Shown one piece after another: positions 1 to 7,390 of a DNA stretch of 40,838 nucleotides. Positions within the stretch are counted from its first letter, which is position 1, and the number at the start of each line of letters is the position of its first letter. The notes beneath the pieces are model-generated. The model saw only the letters and a program-made list of their open reading frames with translations. It did no database searches and was not told the DNA's origin. The DNA is taken from positions 1 through 40,838 of the forward strand of contig CAJYLV010000050.1 of assembly GCA_913776255.1 (NCBI GenBank), written 5' to 3'. This stretch comes from an uncultured Sphingomonas sp. GTDB lineage: Bacteria; Pseudomonadota; Alphaproteobacteria; Sphingomonadales; Sphingomonadaceae. The translations under genes and the position numbers were made by a program.

Positions 1-141
1 GGGCTGGACGAGGTCGGGCTGACGCTGGCAAAGGATACCGCGATTTCGAAATTCGAGGAGCGGCTCGACGACGAGCGGCCCTGGATCAGGAGAGATGCGG
101 CACATGCGGGCTTTGCTGTCGAGGGCGTCGGGCGGACCTGA
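1..141 (+). CDS. leuD: 3-isopropylmalate dehydratase small subunit, 3' end only
   Basis: The window opens inside a reading frame beginning GLDEVGLTLAKD, which matches the C-terminal signature of LeuD (GLDxIGLTL followed by an acidic helix and a PW motif). LeuD with LeuC isomerises 2-isopropylmalate to 3-isopropylmalate in leucine synthesis. Only the last 46 residues are visible. The frame runs to the TGA at 139-141, so it overlaps the start of the next gene by about 38 bases, which suggests translational coupling. The residues after the PW motif are poorly conserved in the family and cannot be verified here. Confidence 0.8.
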   Translation, partial: GLDEVGLTLAKDTAISKFEERLDDERPWIRRDAAHAGFAVEGVGRT

Positions 142-1105
142 AACTCTGGAAGTCGGGGAACTGCCCGACCCCGTCGCCGGTCCGGGCGAGGTGGTGGTCG
201 CGATCAAGGCCTGCTCGATCAACTATCCCGACGTCCTGGTGATCGAGGACCGCTACCAGTTCCAGCCGCCCCGCCCGTTCGCGCCGGGCGGTGACATCGC
301 CGGCATCGTCGCCGAAATCGGCGCGGGCGTGACGCAGTGGCGCGTCGGCGACCGCGTGATGGGCACGGTGCTGATGGGCGGACTCGCCGAACGGCGCGCC
401 GTCTCCGCCGATGCGCTCTATCCACTGCCCGACGGGCGCGGGTTCGAGGAGGGCGCGGCGCTGCTGCTCACCTATGCCACCAGCATCCACGCGCTGGTCG
501 ATCGCGGGCGCGTGAAGGCCGGCGACCGCGTGCTGGTGCTCGGCGCGGCGGGCGGGGTCGGGCTGGCGGCGGTCGAGCTGGCCAAGGCGTTCGGCGCGCA
601 GGTGGTCGGCGCGGTGTCGAGCGAGGACAAGGCGCAGGCGGTGCGCGACGCCGGTGCCGATGAGGTGATCGTCTATCCGCACGCGCCGTTCGACAAGCCG
701 ACGTCGAAGGCGCTGGCGGACCGCTTCAAGCAGGCCGGCGGTGCGCACGGCTTTCAGGTCGTCTACGACGCGGTCGGCGGCGATTATGCCGAGCCGGCGC
801 TGCGCGCGACCGGCTGGGAGGGGCGCTATCTGGTGATCGGCTTCCCCGCCGGCATCCCCAAGCTGCCGCTCAACCTGACCTTGCTGAAGAGCTGCGACGT
901 GTGCGGGGTGTTCTGGGGCGCGTTTGCCGGGCGCGACCCGGCCGCCAATCGCGCGCACATCCTGCACCTGCTCGAACTGTGGGAGGCGGGGCGGATCGCG
1001 CCGCGCGTCACCGAGGTGTTTCCGCTGGAACAGGGGGGCGCGGCGATCGCCCGATTGGGTCAGCGCAGCGCGATCGGCAAGCTGGTGGTGCGCGTCGCGG
1101 ATTGA
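104..1105 (+). CDS. NADPH:quinone oxidoreductase / zinc-independent MDR-family reductase
   Basis: This 333-residue protein is a medium-chain dehydrogenase/reductase of the quinone oxidoreductase type. It has an N-terminal GroES-like domain (GPGEVVVAIKACSINYPD, then GGDIAGIV) and a Rossmann NADPH-binding domain marked by VLGAAGGVGLAAVELAKAFG. The cysteines and histidines that bind zinc in alcohol dehydrogenases are absent, as expected for the quinone-reductase branch. I chose the ATG at 104 because AGGAGA (88-93) lies ten bases upstream; an in-frame ATG at 95 would put that motif directly against the start. The protein probably reduces quinones or enoyl compounds in the cytoplasm. The substrate cannot be told from sequence. 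Confidence 0.85.
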   Translation: MRALLSRASGGPETLEVGELPDPVAGPGEVVVAIKACSINYPDVLVIEDRYQFQPPRPFAPGGDIAGIVAEIGAGVTQWRVGDRVMGTVLMGGLAERRAVSADALYPLPDGRGFEEGAALLLTYATSIHALVDRGRVKAGDRVLVLGAAGGVGLAAVELAKAFGAQVVGAVSSEDKAQAVRDAGADEVIVYPHAPFDKPTSKALADRFKQAGGAHGFQVVYDAVGGDYAEPALRATGWEGRYLVIGFPAGIPKLPLNLTLLKSCDVCGVFWGAFAGRDPAANRAHILHLLELWEAGRIAPRVTEVFPLEQGGAAIARLGQRSAIGKLVVRVAD

Positions 1106-1165
1106 GTCACGTTGAATGTCGGCGGGCTGCGCACTATCCATCGCTCAGAGAGCACTGGAGCCAGC

Positions 1166-1489
1166 ATGACCCTTTTCGACGATCGTGAGCGCGCATTCGA
1201 GGCCAAGTTCGCCCGCGACGAGGAAGTGGCGTTCCGGATCATCGCGCGCCGCAACCGGCTGGTCGGGCAGTGGGCGGCGCAGCTGATGCAGCTGACCCCC
1301 GCCGAAACCGACGCTTATGCCAAGGCGGTGGTGCAGGCCGATTTCGAGGAGGCCGGCGACGAGGACGTGGTCCGCAAGATCTACGGCGACCTGACCGCGG
1401 CGAACGTCGACATCGACGAGGCGGCGGTACGGCAGGCGCTGGCGGACCAGACCGTCGAGGCGCGTCGCCAGCTGATGCAGCCGGAGTAA
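1166..1489 (+). CDS. DUF1476 family protein, F1-ATPase zeta-subunit homologue
   Basis: This 107-residue protein begins MTLFDDRERAFEAKFARDEE, the hallmark of DUF1476. In Paracoccus denitrificans this family is the zeta subunit, an inhibitor of the F1Fo-ATP synthase that binds through its N-terminal region. The ATG at 1166 follows GGAG (1157-1160) by five bases. Its stop is six bases before bolA, so the two are probably co-transcribed. The family name is secure from the N-terminal signature. The inhibitory role is inferred from Paracoccus and may be weak in other alphaproteobacteria. Confidence 0.85.
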   Translation: MTLFDDRERAFEAKFARDEEVAFRIIARRNRLVGQWAAQLMQLTPAETDAYAKAVVQADFEEAGDEDVVRKIYGDLTAANVDIDEAAVRQALADQTVEARRQLMQPE

Positions 1490-1494
1490 CGCCG

Positions 1495-1728
1495 ATGCCG
1501 ATGGAAGGAAGCGACATCGCCGCGCTCATCAAGGCCGGAATCCCGGATGCGGAGGTCGAGATGACCGATCTGGCCGGTGACGGCGATCACTGGTCGGCGC
1601 GGGTCGTGTCGGCGTCGTTCGCGGGGATGCCGCGCGTCAAACAGCATCAGGCGGTCTATGCCGCGCTGGGCGGACGGATGGGCGGCGTGCTCCACGCCTT
1701 GCAGTTGACGACCGCCGTTCCGAAGTAA
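1495..1728 (+). CDS. bolA: BolA family protein
   Basis: This 77-residue protein is a short BolA/IbaG-type protein. Visible family features are the [13 protein letters not shown] segment, the [20 protein letters not shown] helix-turn core, and a conserved His in HALQL near the end. BolA proteins pair with monothiol glutaredoxins to hold and pass on [2Fe-2S] clusters. The next gene encodes such a glutaredoxin 37 bases downstream, so the pair probably forms one functional unit. An alternative ATG at 1501 would shorten the protein by two residues. Confidence 0.88.
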   Translation: MPMEGSDIAALIKAGIPDAEVEMTDLAGDGDHWSARVVSASFAGMPRVKQHQAVYAALGGRMGGVLHALQLTTAVPK

Positions 1729-1765
1729 GCGCGAGACGCACGACCGCATTCGCAAGGAAGACGAT

Positions 1766-2104
1766 ATGACCGACGATACCAACGCCCGCATCGACGCGCT
1801 GGTGAAGAGCAACCCGGTGGTGCTGTTCATGAAGGGCTCGCCACTGTTCCCGCAATGCGGCTTTTCGAGCCGCGCGGTGGCGATCCTCGAGCGGCTGGGC
1901 GTGCAGTTCGAGAGCGTCGATGTGCTGCAGGATCAGGCGATCCGCCAGGGCATCAAGGGCTATTCGGACTGGCCGACGATCCCGCAGCTCTATGTCGGCG
2001 GCGAATTCGTCGGCGGATCGGACATCATGATGGAGATGTACGAGGCCGGCGAGCTGGGCGAGCTGTTCCAGAAGGCGGGCGCCGCGGCGGCGCCACAGGC
2101 GTAA
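1766..2104 (+). CDS. grxD: Monothiol glutaredoxin, Grx4 type
   Basis: This 112-residue single-domain protein carries the CGFS active site (Cys31), preceded by [13 protein letters not shown], and the later [19 protein letters not shown] segment that binds glutathione. CGFS glutaredoxins coordinate a glutathione-ligated [2Fe-2S] cluster as homodimers or with BolA and act in Fe-S cluster trafficking. The start at 1766 follows AAGGAAG (1754-1760) by five bases. Its position after bolA fits the known Grx4-BolA partnership. The protein has full family length and no lost residues. Confidence 0.93.
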   Translation: MTDDTNARIDALVKSNPVVLFMKGSPLFPQCGFSSRAVAILERLGVQFESVDVLQDQAIRQGIKGYSDWPTIPQLYVGGEFVGGSDIMMEMYEAGELGELFQKAGAAAAPQA

Positions 2105-2181
2105 GGCCACCCTCGCCGCGCCGGTCGGCTGTCAGGCAATGGCGGTGCCGTTTGATCCGCTCGGCCTGAATCATTTCCCAT

Positions 2182-2289
2182 CGTCCACCCCGGCGAAAGC
2201 CGGGGTCCAGTTGGGACGGCCAATGTAATGAAGGGCGACCTGCTTCGTCAGCGTCTCCCAACCGGGTCCCGGTCCTCGCCGGGGTGACG
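2182..2289. repeat. Inverted repeat, diverged R2-type palindrome
   Basis: The left arm (from 2182, CACCCCGGCGAAAGCCGGGG) and right arm (ending GCCGGGGTGACG at 2289) are inverted copies about 35 bp long separated by about 40 bp. The left arm is also a hairpin by itself. It lies between grxD and exoD. The 2105-2537 gap holds this element and the R1 copy at 2399; no gene was seen in it. Confidence 0.75.
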
Positions 2290-2398
2290 CTTCAGCTTGA
2301 CTGGGTCAAACTCGAGAGTTGCGCCCGCTCCCGATCCCCGTGCAGATGCTGGCTGTGACCGGGATTGATGTGGGATCGTGGCGTGGTCAGCACGAAAT

Positions 2399-2475
2399 CG
2401 TCATTGCGAGCGTAGCGAAGCAATCCAGGCCCGGATCAGGACGCCCTGGATTGCCGCGCTTCGCTCGCAATGACG
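2399..2475. repeat. R1 palindromic repeat, copy a (77 bp)
   Basis: One of three 77-bp palindromes in the window. It starts CGTCATTGCGAGCG and ends CGCTCGCAATGACG, with arms of about 30 bp around a short centre. The right arm differs from the other copies at a few bases (TTGCCGCGCTTCG), leaving small mismatches in the stem. It lies 62 bp upstream of exoD. Confidence 0.85.
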
Positions 2476-2537
2476 GAGGGACGGGTTGGGTCACTTTACG
2501 CTTCGCAACTTGCGCCGCGCCGGTCGGTTGATCGGCG

Positions 2538-3131
2538 ATGGCGGATGAACCTCATAGTGTCGGCGAGATCCTCGAGACGATCGCCAATCTCGCCGACCGA
2601 CAGGAAGAGGTCGCCGTAAGCGACGTCGTCGAGGCGCTGAAAGCGCGCGGGTTCGGGCCGTTGCTGATCGTGATGCCGCTGATCGACATCTCGCCGATCG
2701 GCAGCATCCCCGGCCTGCCGACCGCGATGGCCGCGGTCATCATGCTGATCGCGGTGCAGATGGCGCTGGGGCGCGAGCATCTGTGGCTGCCCGGCGTTGT
2801 GCGCCGCCGCGCGGTGTCGTCAGACAAGGTGCGCAAGGCGATCGACAAGACGCGCGGGGTCGCGCGGTTCATGGATCGCTGGTTACGCGGACGCCTGCCC
2901 GCGCTGACCCGCGGGCCGTTCGTGCGCGCCGCGGCGGTCGGGGTAATCGCGCTGGCGTGCGCGGTGCCGCCGCTGGAGCTGCTTCCGCTCGCCACCACTG
3001 CGCCGATGCTGGCGATCGCGGCATTCGGGCTGGCGATCACCGTGCGCGATGGCCTGCTGATGGTCGTCGCGACGGTGCTGGCGATGGCGGCGGTCGTGAT
3101 CGGTGTCGGATTGTGGGATGGGCGGGGCTAG
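2538..3131 (+). CDS. exoD: ExoD family membrane protein
   Basis: This 197-residue protein matches the ExoD family: an N-terminal soluble segment with SVGEILETIANLADR, then a hydrophobic GFGPLLIVMPLIDISPIG segment and further membrane spans near residues 65-80, 130-150 and 155-195. ExoD was named for its effect on exopolysaccharide synthesis in Sinorhizobium, but its biochemical role remains unclear. It is an inner-membrane protein. The ATG at 2538 has no strong Shine-Dalgarno sequence. Palindromic repeats lie on both sides, one starting nine bases after the stop. Confidence 0.8.
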   Translation: MADEPHSVGEILETIANLADRQEEVAVSDVVEALKARGFGPLLIVMPLIDISPIGSIPGLPTAMAAVIMLIAVQMALGREHLWLPGVVRRRAVSSDKVRKAIDKTRGVARFMDRWLRGRLPALTRGPFVRAAAVGVIALACAVPPLELLPLATTAPMLAIAAFGLAITVRDGLLMVVATVLAMAAVVIGVGLWDGRG

Positions 3132-3139
3132 CGCCTCAC

Positions 3140-3216
3140 CGTCATTGCGAGCGTAGCGAAGCAATCCAGGGCGTCCTGGTCCGGCACTGGATTGCTTCGC
3201 TACGCTCGCAATGACG
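3140..3216. repeat. R1 palindromic repeat, copy b (77 bp)
   Basis: A near-perfect palindrome with roughly 30-bp arms (CGTCATTGCGAGCGTAGCG... and its inverse) and a centre of about 17 bp. It starts nine bases after the exoD stop, in the tail-to-tail gap with csbD, and may end exoD transcription. It is directly followed by an R2 element; the same R1+R2 pairing occurs at 12278-12449. Confidence 0.88.
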
Positions 3217-3225
3217 TAATACCGG

Positions 3226-3313
3226 CGTCGTTGCCCCGGACTTGATCCGGGGCCCCGCTTTCTTCCTTCTCAAGGAACAAGAAGCGCGATCCCGGATCAG
3301 GTCCGGGATGACG
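3226..3313. repeat. R2 inverted repeat, copy b
   Basis: The left arm contains CCCCGGACTTGATCCGGGG and the right arm ATCCCGGATCAGGTCCGGGAT followed by GACGA. Each arm is a hairpin alone, and together they form an inverted pair about 25 bp apart. It belongs to the same family as 7086-7382 and 12278-12363. Confidence 0.82.
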
Positions 3314-3354
3314 AAAAGAAAGAGGCCGCCTCATTGTTCACGAAGCGGCCTCTT
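3311..3354 (-). terminator. Rho-independent terminator of csbD
   Basis: A perfect 10-bp stem (3320-3329 AAGAGGCCGC pairing with 3345-3354) encloses a 15-base loop. On the minus strand it is followed by a T-rich run (TTCTTTTCG). It lies 23 bp downstream of the csbD stop. Confidence 0.8.
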
Positions 3355-3377
3355 AATCATCTCAGGCGCAGGGACGA

Positions 3378-3560
3378 TCAGATGTCGTCGCCGAGCGCGC
3401 CCTTGACCTTGCCCTTGAACTGCTCGCCCTTGCCTTCAGCCTGCTGGGCCTTGCCTTCAGCGGCGAGATCGGTGTCGTGGTTGTGGTTACCGACGGCTTC
3501 CTTCACCTTGCCGATCGCTTCGTTGACATTGCCCTTGATCTTGTCGGTCAGCTCGCCCAT
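3378..3560 (-). CDS. CsbD family stress protein
   Basis: This 60-residue hydrophilic protein begins MGELTDKIKGNVNEAIGKV, the CsbD-family signature, and continues with Lys/Gly/Gln-rich repeats (AEGKAQQAEGKGEQ). CsbD-like proteins are abundant, probably disordered proteins induced in general stress; no enzymatic role is known. The ATG at 3560 follows AAGGAGATC (3565-3573) by four bases. A sigma-EcfG-type promoter lies just upstream and a strong terminator just downstream, so this is a single-gene unit. A longer frame reaches back to 3635 but contains the promoter and should not be used. Confidence 0.9.
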   Translation of the reverse strand: MGELTDKIKGNVNEAIGKVKEAVGNHNHDTDLAAEGKAQQAEGKGEQFKGKVKGALGDDI

Positions 3561-3595
3561 CGTCGATCTCCTTGTTCGAAACCCTGTGACGATCA

Positions 3596-3620
3596 AACGG
3601 TGCTGGGACGGCACAGTTCC
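3596..3620 (-). promoter_or_regulatory. Sigma-EcfG general stress promoter of csbD
   Basis: On the minus strand GGAAC (3620-3616) is followed after exactly 16 bases by CGTT (3599-3596). This matches the alphaproteobacterial general-stress sigma factor consensus GGAAC-N16/17-CGTT. It lies 36 bp upstream of the csbD start, and the downstream gene is the sort of gene this regulon controls. Confidence 0.75.
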
Positions 3621-3643
3621 GTAACGGCAGGACAATCCTTACT

Positions 3644-4660
3644 TTAGATCAATCCCGACAGCGGGCTCGACGGATCGGCGTAGCGGCGCTTGCCCATGCG
3701 GCCGGCGCGATAGCTCATCCGCCCGCCCTCGACGGCGGCCTTCATCGCCGCCGCCATCAGCACCGGATCCTTGGCCTCGGCGATCGCGGTGTTCATCAGC
3801 ACGCCGTCGCAGCCCAGCTCCATCGCCACCGCGGCGTCGCTCGCCTGCCCGACCCCGGCATCGACCAGCACCGGCACGTTCGCGCCCTCGACGATCTGCC
3901 GGATCGTCACCTGATTCTGGATGCCGAGCCCCGAGCCGATCGGCGCGCCGAGCGGCATGATCGCCACTGCGCCCGCCTCTTCGAGCTGCTTCGCGGCGAT
4001 CGGATCGTCGACGCAATAGACCATCGGCTTGAAGCCCTCGCGGACCAGCACCTCGGTCGCCTTCAGCGTCTCGCGCATGTTGGGATAGAGCGTGCGCGCC
4101 TCGCCCAGCACCTCCAGCTTGACGAGATCCCAGCCGCCCGCCTCGCGCGCCAGCCGCAGCGTGCGGATCGCGTCCTCTGCGGAGAAGCAGCCAGCGGTGT
4201 TGGGAAGATAGGTGACCTTCTTGGGGTCGATATAGTCGGTCAGCATCGGCGCGTTCGGATCGCTGACGTTGACGCGCCGCACCGCGACGGTGACGATCTC
4301 CGCCCCCGATGCCGCGACCGCCGCGGCGTTCTGCGCGAAATCCTTGTACTTGCCGGTGCCGACGATCAGCCGCGAGCGGAACGTCCGCCCGGCGACCGTC
4401 CACGTATCGTCGGTGATCGGCTGCGCATGGTCGCCGCCGCCGACGAAGTGGACGATTTCCAGCTCGTCGCCGTCCTCGACCACCACCTGCGTCAGCGTCG
4501 AGCGCGGCACGACCTCGAGGTTGCGCTCCACCGCCACCTTCTCGGGGACCAGCCCGAGCGACTCCGCCAGCTCGGCGAGGGTGATCCCGGCGGTCACGCG
4601 CTTGTGCTCGCCGTTCACGGAAATGGTGATGGTGCCGTCAGTATGTGCCATGCCGGTCAT
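3644..4660 (-). CDS. thiG: ThiS-ThiG fusion: sulfur carrier and thiazole synthase
   Basis: This 338-residue protein joins two thiamine-synthesis proteins. Residues 10-76 are a ThiS-like beta-grasp domain ([12 protein letters not shown] ... [10 protein letters not shown]). Residues from about 84 are ThiG, which builds the thiazole phosphate from deoxyxylulose phosphate, dehydroglycine and ThiS-thiocarboxylate. The Schiff-base lysine of ThiG is visible in VKLEV (Lys181), with the phosphate-binding PLGAPIGSG and VDAGVG segments after it. ThiS normally must end in a free Gly-Gly; here Gly74-76 run straight into ThiG. Such fusions are known in alphaproteobacteria. The start may be 4660 or the ATG at 4651. 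It is divergent from aroQ across 65 bp, where no clear promoter was found. Confidence 0.93.
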   Translation of the reverse strand: MTGMAHTDGTITISVNGEHKRVTAGITLAELAESLGLVPEKVAVERNLEVVPRSTLTQVVVEDGDELEIVHFVGGGDHAQPITDDTWTVAGRTFRSRLIVGTGKYKDFAQNAAAVAASGAEIVTVAVRRVNVSDPNAPMLTDYIDPKKVTYLPNTAGCFSAEDAIRTLRLAREAGGWDLVKLEVLGEARTLYPNMRETLKATEVLVREGFKPMVYCVDDPIAAKQLEEAGAVAIMPLGAPIGSGLGIQNQVTIRQIVEGANVPVLVDAGVGQASDAAVAMELGCDGVLMNTAIAEAKDPVLMAAAMKAAVEGGRMSYRAGRMGKRRYADPSSPLSGLI

Positions 4661-4725
4661 CTAGGACCGCGGGGGCCGCGGGGCAACGTTGCGCGCCGTC
4701 GCGCCGGGTGCGATGATGCGCGGCG

Positions 4726-5160
4726 ATGACCGACATTGTCTATGTCCTCAACGGACCGAACCTGAACCTGCTCGGCGTGCGCGAGCCCGACATCTATGGC
4801 CATGACACGCTCGACGACATCGCCGGGGCGCTGGAGGATCGCGCGCGCGAGCTGGGGCTGACGATCGACATGCGCCAGTCGAACCACGAGGGCCATCTCA
4901 TCGACTGGCTGCACGAGGCGCAGGCGCATGACGCGCGCGCGGTGCTGCTCAACGCCGCGGCATTCACGCACACGTCGGTGGCGATCCACGACGCGATCAA
5001 GGCGATCACGACGCCGGTGATCGAGGTGCATCTGTCGAACCCGCACACGCGCGAGGCGTTTCGGCACGTCTCGTTCGTCGGGCGCGCGGCGAAGGGCAGC
5101 ATTGCCGGTTTCGGCGCACTGTCGTACCAGCTCGCGCTTGAAGCCGCGGCGCGCTTCTGA
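4726..5160 (+). CDS. aroQ: 3-dehydroquinate dehydratase, type II
   Basis: This 144-residue enzyme dehydrates 3-dehydroquinate to 3-dehydroshikimate in the shikimate pathway. The N-terminal LNGPNLNLLGVREPDIYG motif carries the catalytic Tyr24. QSNHEGHLIDWLHEA forms the active-site lid region, and VIEVHLSNPHTREAFR holds the catalytic histidine. Length is normal for the dodecameric type II enzyme. It is the first gene of an aroQ-accB-accC run, an order common in alphaproteobacteria; accB starts 39 bp downstream. Confidence 0.95.
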   Translation: MTDIVYVLNGPNLNLLGVREPDIYGHDTLDDIAGALEDRARELGLTIDMRQSNHEGHLIDWLHEAQAHDARAVLLNAAAFTHTSVAIHDAIKAITTPVIEVHLSNPHTREAFRHVSFVGRAAKGSIAGFGALSYQLALEAAARF

Positions 5161-5199
5161 CAGGAGCCGCGACCAAAGGTCAGGGATAATTGGGGTTCA

Positions 5200-5688
5200 A
5201 TGGCTGACATTTCACACAATAGCGGCGCGATGCAGGTCGATGTCGACCTGGTCCGCCAGCTCGCCGAGCTGCTCGACACCACGCAGCTGACCGAGATCGA
5301 GGTCGAGGACGGCGATCGCAAGATCCGCGTCGCGCGCAAGGCGGCGGCGGTCAACGCCGCGCCCGCGCTGCACTATGCCCCGGCGCCGGCCGCGCCCGCG
5401 CCGGTCGCGGCCGCGCCGCAGGTCGATGTCGCCGGGCCGTCGGCGGCGTCGAACGCCAATGCGGTGCGCTCGCCGATGGTCGGCACCGTCTATCTCGCCG
5501 CCGAGCCGGGCGCGAAGCCCTTCTCCAGCGTCGGGCAGAGCGTCGCGGCGGGCGACACGTTGCTGATCGTCGAGGCGATGAAGGTGATGAACCCGATCAC
5601 CGCGCCGTCGGCGGGCGTCGTCAAGGCGATCCTGGTCGACAACGGCCAGCCGGTCGAGTTCGACCAGCCGTTAGTGGTGGTCGAGTAA
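5200..5688 (+). CDS. accB: Biotin carboxyl carrier protein of acetyl-CoA carboxylase
   Basis: This 162-residue protein carries the biotin used by acetyl-CoA carboxylase in the first committed step of fatty-acid synthesis. The N-terminal part ([20 protein letters not shown]) is the AccB-type helix. A flexible Pro/Ala linker spans residues 48-85. The C-terminal biotinyl domain contains EAMKVMN with Lys128 as the biotinylation site. accC follows after four bases, so the two are co-translated in stoichiometric amounts. Confidence 0.96.
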   Translation: MADISHNSGAMQVDVDLVRQLAELLDTTQLTEIEVEDGDRKIRVARKAAAVNAAPALHYAPAPAAPAPVAAAPQVDVAGPSAASNANAVRSPMVGTVYLAAEPGAKPFSSVGQSVAAGDTLLIVEAMKVMNPITAPSAGVVKAILVDNGQPVEFDQPLVVVE

Positions 5689-5692
5689 GCGG

Positions 5693-7042
5693 ATGCCGCA
5701 GATCAAGAAACTGCTGATCGCCAACCGTGGCGAGATCGCGCTGCGCATCCACCGCGCGTGCCACGAAATGGGCATCAGGACCGTCGCGGTCCACTCGACC
5801 GCCGACGCCGATGCGATGCACGTCCGGCTCGCGGACGAGGCGATCTGCATCGGGCCGCCGGCTGCGGCGGACAGCTATCTCAACATTCCGAACATCATCT
5901 CGGCGGCCGAGATCAGCGGCGCAGACGCGATCCACCCGGGCTATGGCTTTCTCAGCGAGAACGCCAAGTTCGCCGAGATCGTCGAGCTGCATAACCTGAT
6001 CTTCGTCGGGCCGAAGCCCGAGCATATCCGGGTGATGGGCGACAAGGTCGAGGCCAAGCGCACCGCGGGCGCGCTTGGGCTGCCGCTGGTGCCGGGCTCG
6101 GACGGCGCGATCAGCGACGTCGCCGAGGCGCAGGCGCTCGCCGAGCAGATCGGCTATCCGGTCATCATCAAGGCCGCGAGCGGCGGCGGCGGGCGCGGCA
6201 TGAAGGTGTGCCAGTCCGCCGATCAGCTCGAAACGCTGATGCAGCAGGCGGGCAGCGAGGCGAAGGCGGCGTTCGGCGACGCGACCGTCTACATGGAAAA
6301 GTACCTCGGCAACCCGCGGCACATCGAATTCCAGGTGTTCGGCGACGGCAACGGCAACGCCATCCATCTCGGCGAGCGCGACTGCTCGCTCCAGCGCCGC
6401 CATCAGAAGGTGGTCGAGGAGGCCCCCTCCCCGGTCATCACCGCCGAAGAGCGCGAGCGGATGGGCGGGATCGTCGCCAAGGCGATGGCCGACATGGGCT
6501 ATCGCGGCGCGGGGACGATCGAGTTCCTGTGGGAAAACGGCGAATTCTACTTCATCGAGATGAACACCCGGCTGCAGGTCGAGCATCCGGTGACCGAGGC
6601 GATCACCGGGCTGGATCTGGTCCGCGAGCAGATCCGCATCGCCGAGGGGCATCCGCTGACGCTGCGTCAGGAAGACGTGGTGTTCCGCGGCCATGCGATC
6701 GAATGCCGGATCAACGCCGAGGACCCGCGCACCTTCGCGCCGTCGCCGGGGCTGGTAAAGCAATATCACGCGCCGGGCGGGATGCACGTCCGCGTCGATT
6801 CGGGGCTATACGCCGGCTACAAGGTGCCGCCCTATTACGACAGCATGATCGCCAAGCTGATCGTCTACGGCACCACCCGCGAAGGCGCGCTGCGCCGCCT
6901 GCGTCGCGCGCTGGAAGAGTTCGTGATCGAGGGAATGAAGACCACCATCCCGCTCCACCAGGCGCTGCTCGACGACCCCGAGTTCCGCGAAGGGGCGTAC
7001 ACGATCAAGTGGCTGGAGGAGTGGCTGGCCAAGCAGGGGTGA
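5693..7042 (+). CDS. accC: Biotin carboxylase subunit of acetyl-CoA carboxylase
   Basis: This 449-residue ATP-grasp enzyme carboxylates the biotin on AccB. It shows the N-terminal [14 protein letters not shown] motif, the glycine-rich ATP loop [12 protein letters not shown], the [14 protein letters not shown] segment with catalytic residues, and the C-terminal biotin carboxylase domain (RINAEDP). Length is normal. In many alphaproteobacteria aat follows accC directly; here aat lies 32 kb away at 39277. The region after the stop is repeat DNA and a broken gene. Confidence 0.97.
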   Translation: MPQIKKLLIANRGEIALRIHRACHEMGIRTVAVHSTADADAMHVRLADEAICIGPPAAADSYLNIPNIISAAEISGADAIHPGYGFLSENAKFAEIVELHNLIFVGPKPEHIRVMGDKVEAKRTAGALGLPLVPGSDGAISDVAEAQALAEQIGYPVIIKAASGGGGRGMKVCQSADQLETLMQQAGSEAKAAFGDATVYMEKYLGNPRHIEFQVFGDGNGNAIHLGERDCSLQRRHQKVVEEAPSPVITAEERERMGGIVAKAMADMGYRGAGTIEFLWENGEFYFIEMNTRLQVEHPVTEAITGLDLVREQIRIAEGHPLTLRQEDVVFRGHAIECRINAEDPRTFAPSPGLVKQYHAPGGMHVRVDSGLYAGYKVPPYYDSMIAKLIVYGTTREGALRRLRRALEEFVIEGMKTTIPLHQALLDDPEFREGAYTIKWLEEWLAKQG

Positions 7043-7134
7043 TTATTCACTACCCTGCTTGGTTGTCCTCACCTTCCCCATTCTGCGTCGCCCCGGGCTT
7101 GACCCCGGGGCCCCGCTTTTTCTCTCGTCCGAGC

Positions 7135-7348
7135 ATGGCTGGCAGCTGGGTCTACATCATGGCCGATCGCTGTCGCGGCACGAGATCGAGCCCCTCCCCT
7201 TCAGGGGAGGGGTTGGGGTGGGGAAGTCACGAAGAATGGTCTCGGTGAGACACGCCCCACCCCCTGCCCCTCCCCTGAAGGGGAGGGGTGAATGAGGATC
7301 GAGCGCGACAATCCTGACTGGCTCGATTTATTCGAGCGGTTCGCCTGA
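7135..7348 (+). pseudogene. GIY-YIG nuclease remnant interrupted by an R3 repeat
   Basis: From the ATG at 7135 the frame reads MAGSWVYIMADRCRGT, which matches the opening of small single-domain GIY-YIG nucleases (typically a G-W-x-YIM start followed by an NG-T segment). In a different frame, the sequence before the TGA at 7346-7348 reads RIERDNPDWLDLFERFA, resembling the usual NPDWxDL C-terminus of the same family. The roughly 60 residues between, including the catalytic core, are missing and replaced by an R3 palindrome (7191-7288). The family normally has about 90-100 residues. The identification rests on these two short matches. Confidence 0.6.
7191..7288. repeat. R3 palindromic repeat, copy a
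   Basis: The terminal 22-bp arms, 7191-7212 (starting CCCCTCCCCTTCAGGGG) and 7267-7288, are exact inverted copies of each other, and each can also fold as a hairpin. The core contains TCTCGGTGAGACAC, shared with the copy at 20616-20726. It sits inside the GIY-YIG remnant. Confidence 0.82.
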
Positions 7349-7390
7349 AGAAGCGGGGCCCCGGATCAAGTCCGGGGCGACGATTAGGGT

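Larger units (their letters stand above)
7086..7382. repeat. R2 inverted repeat, copy c, with widely separated arms
   Basis: The left arm (7086-7120, CCCCGGGCTTGACCCCGGGG then CCCCGCTTTT) and right arm (about 7350-7382, AAGCGGGGCCCCGGATCAAG then TCCGGGGCGACG) match the other R2 copies. Here the arms are about 230 bp apart instead of about 25. Between them lie both ends of a GIY-YIG nuclease gene and a nested R3 element. It fills the accC-nagZ gap, in which no intact gene was seen. Confidence 0.75.
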
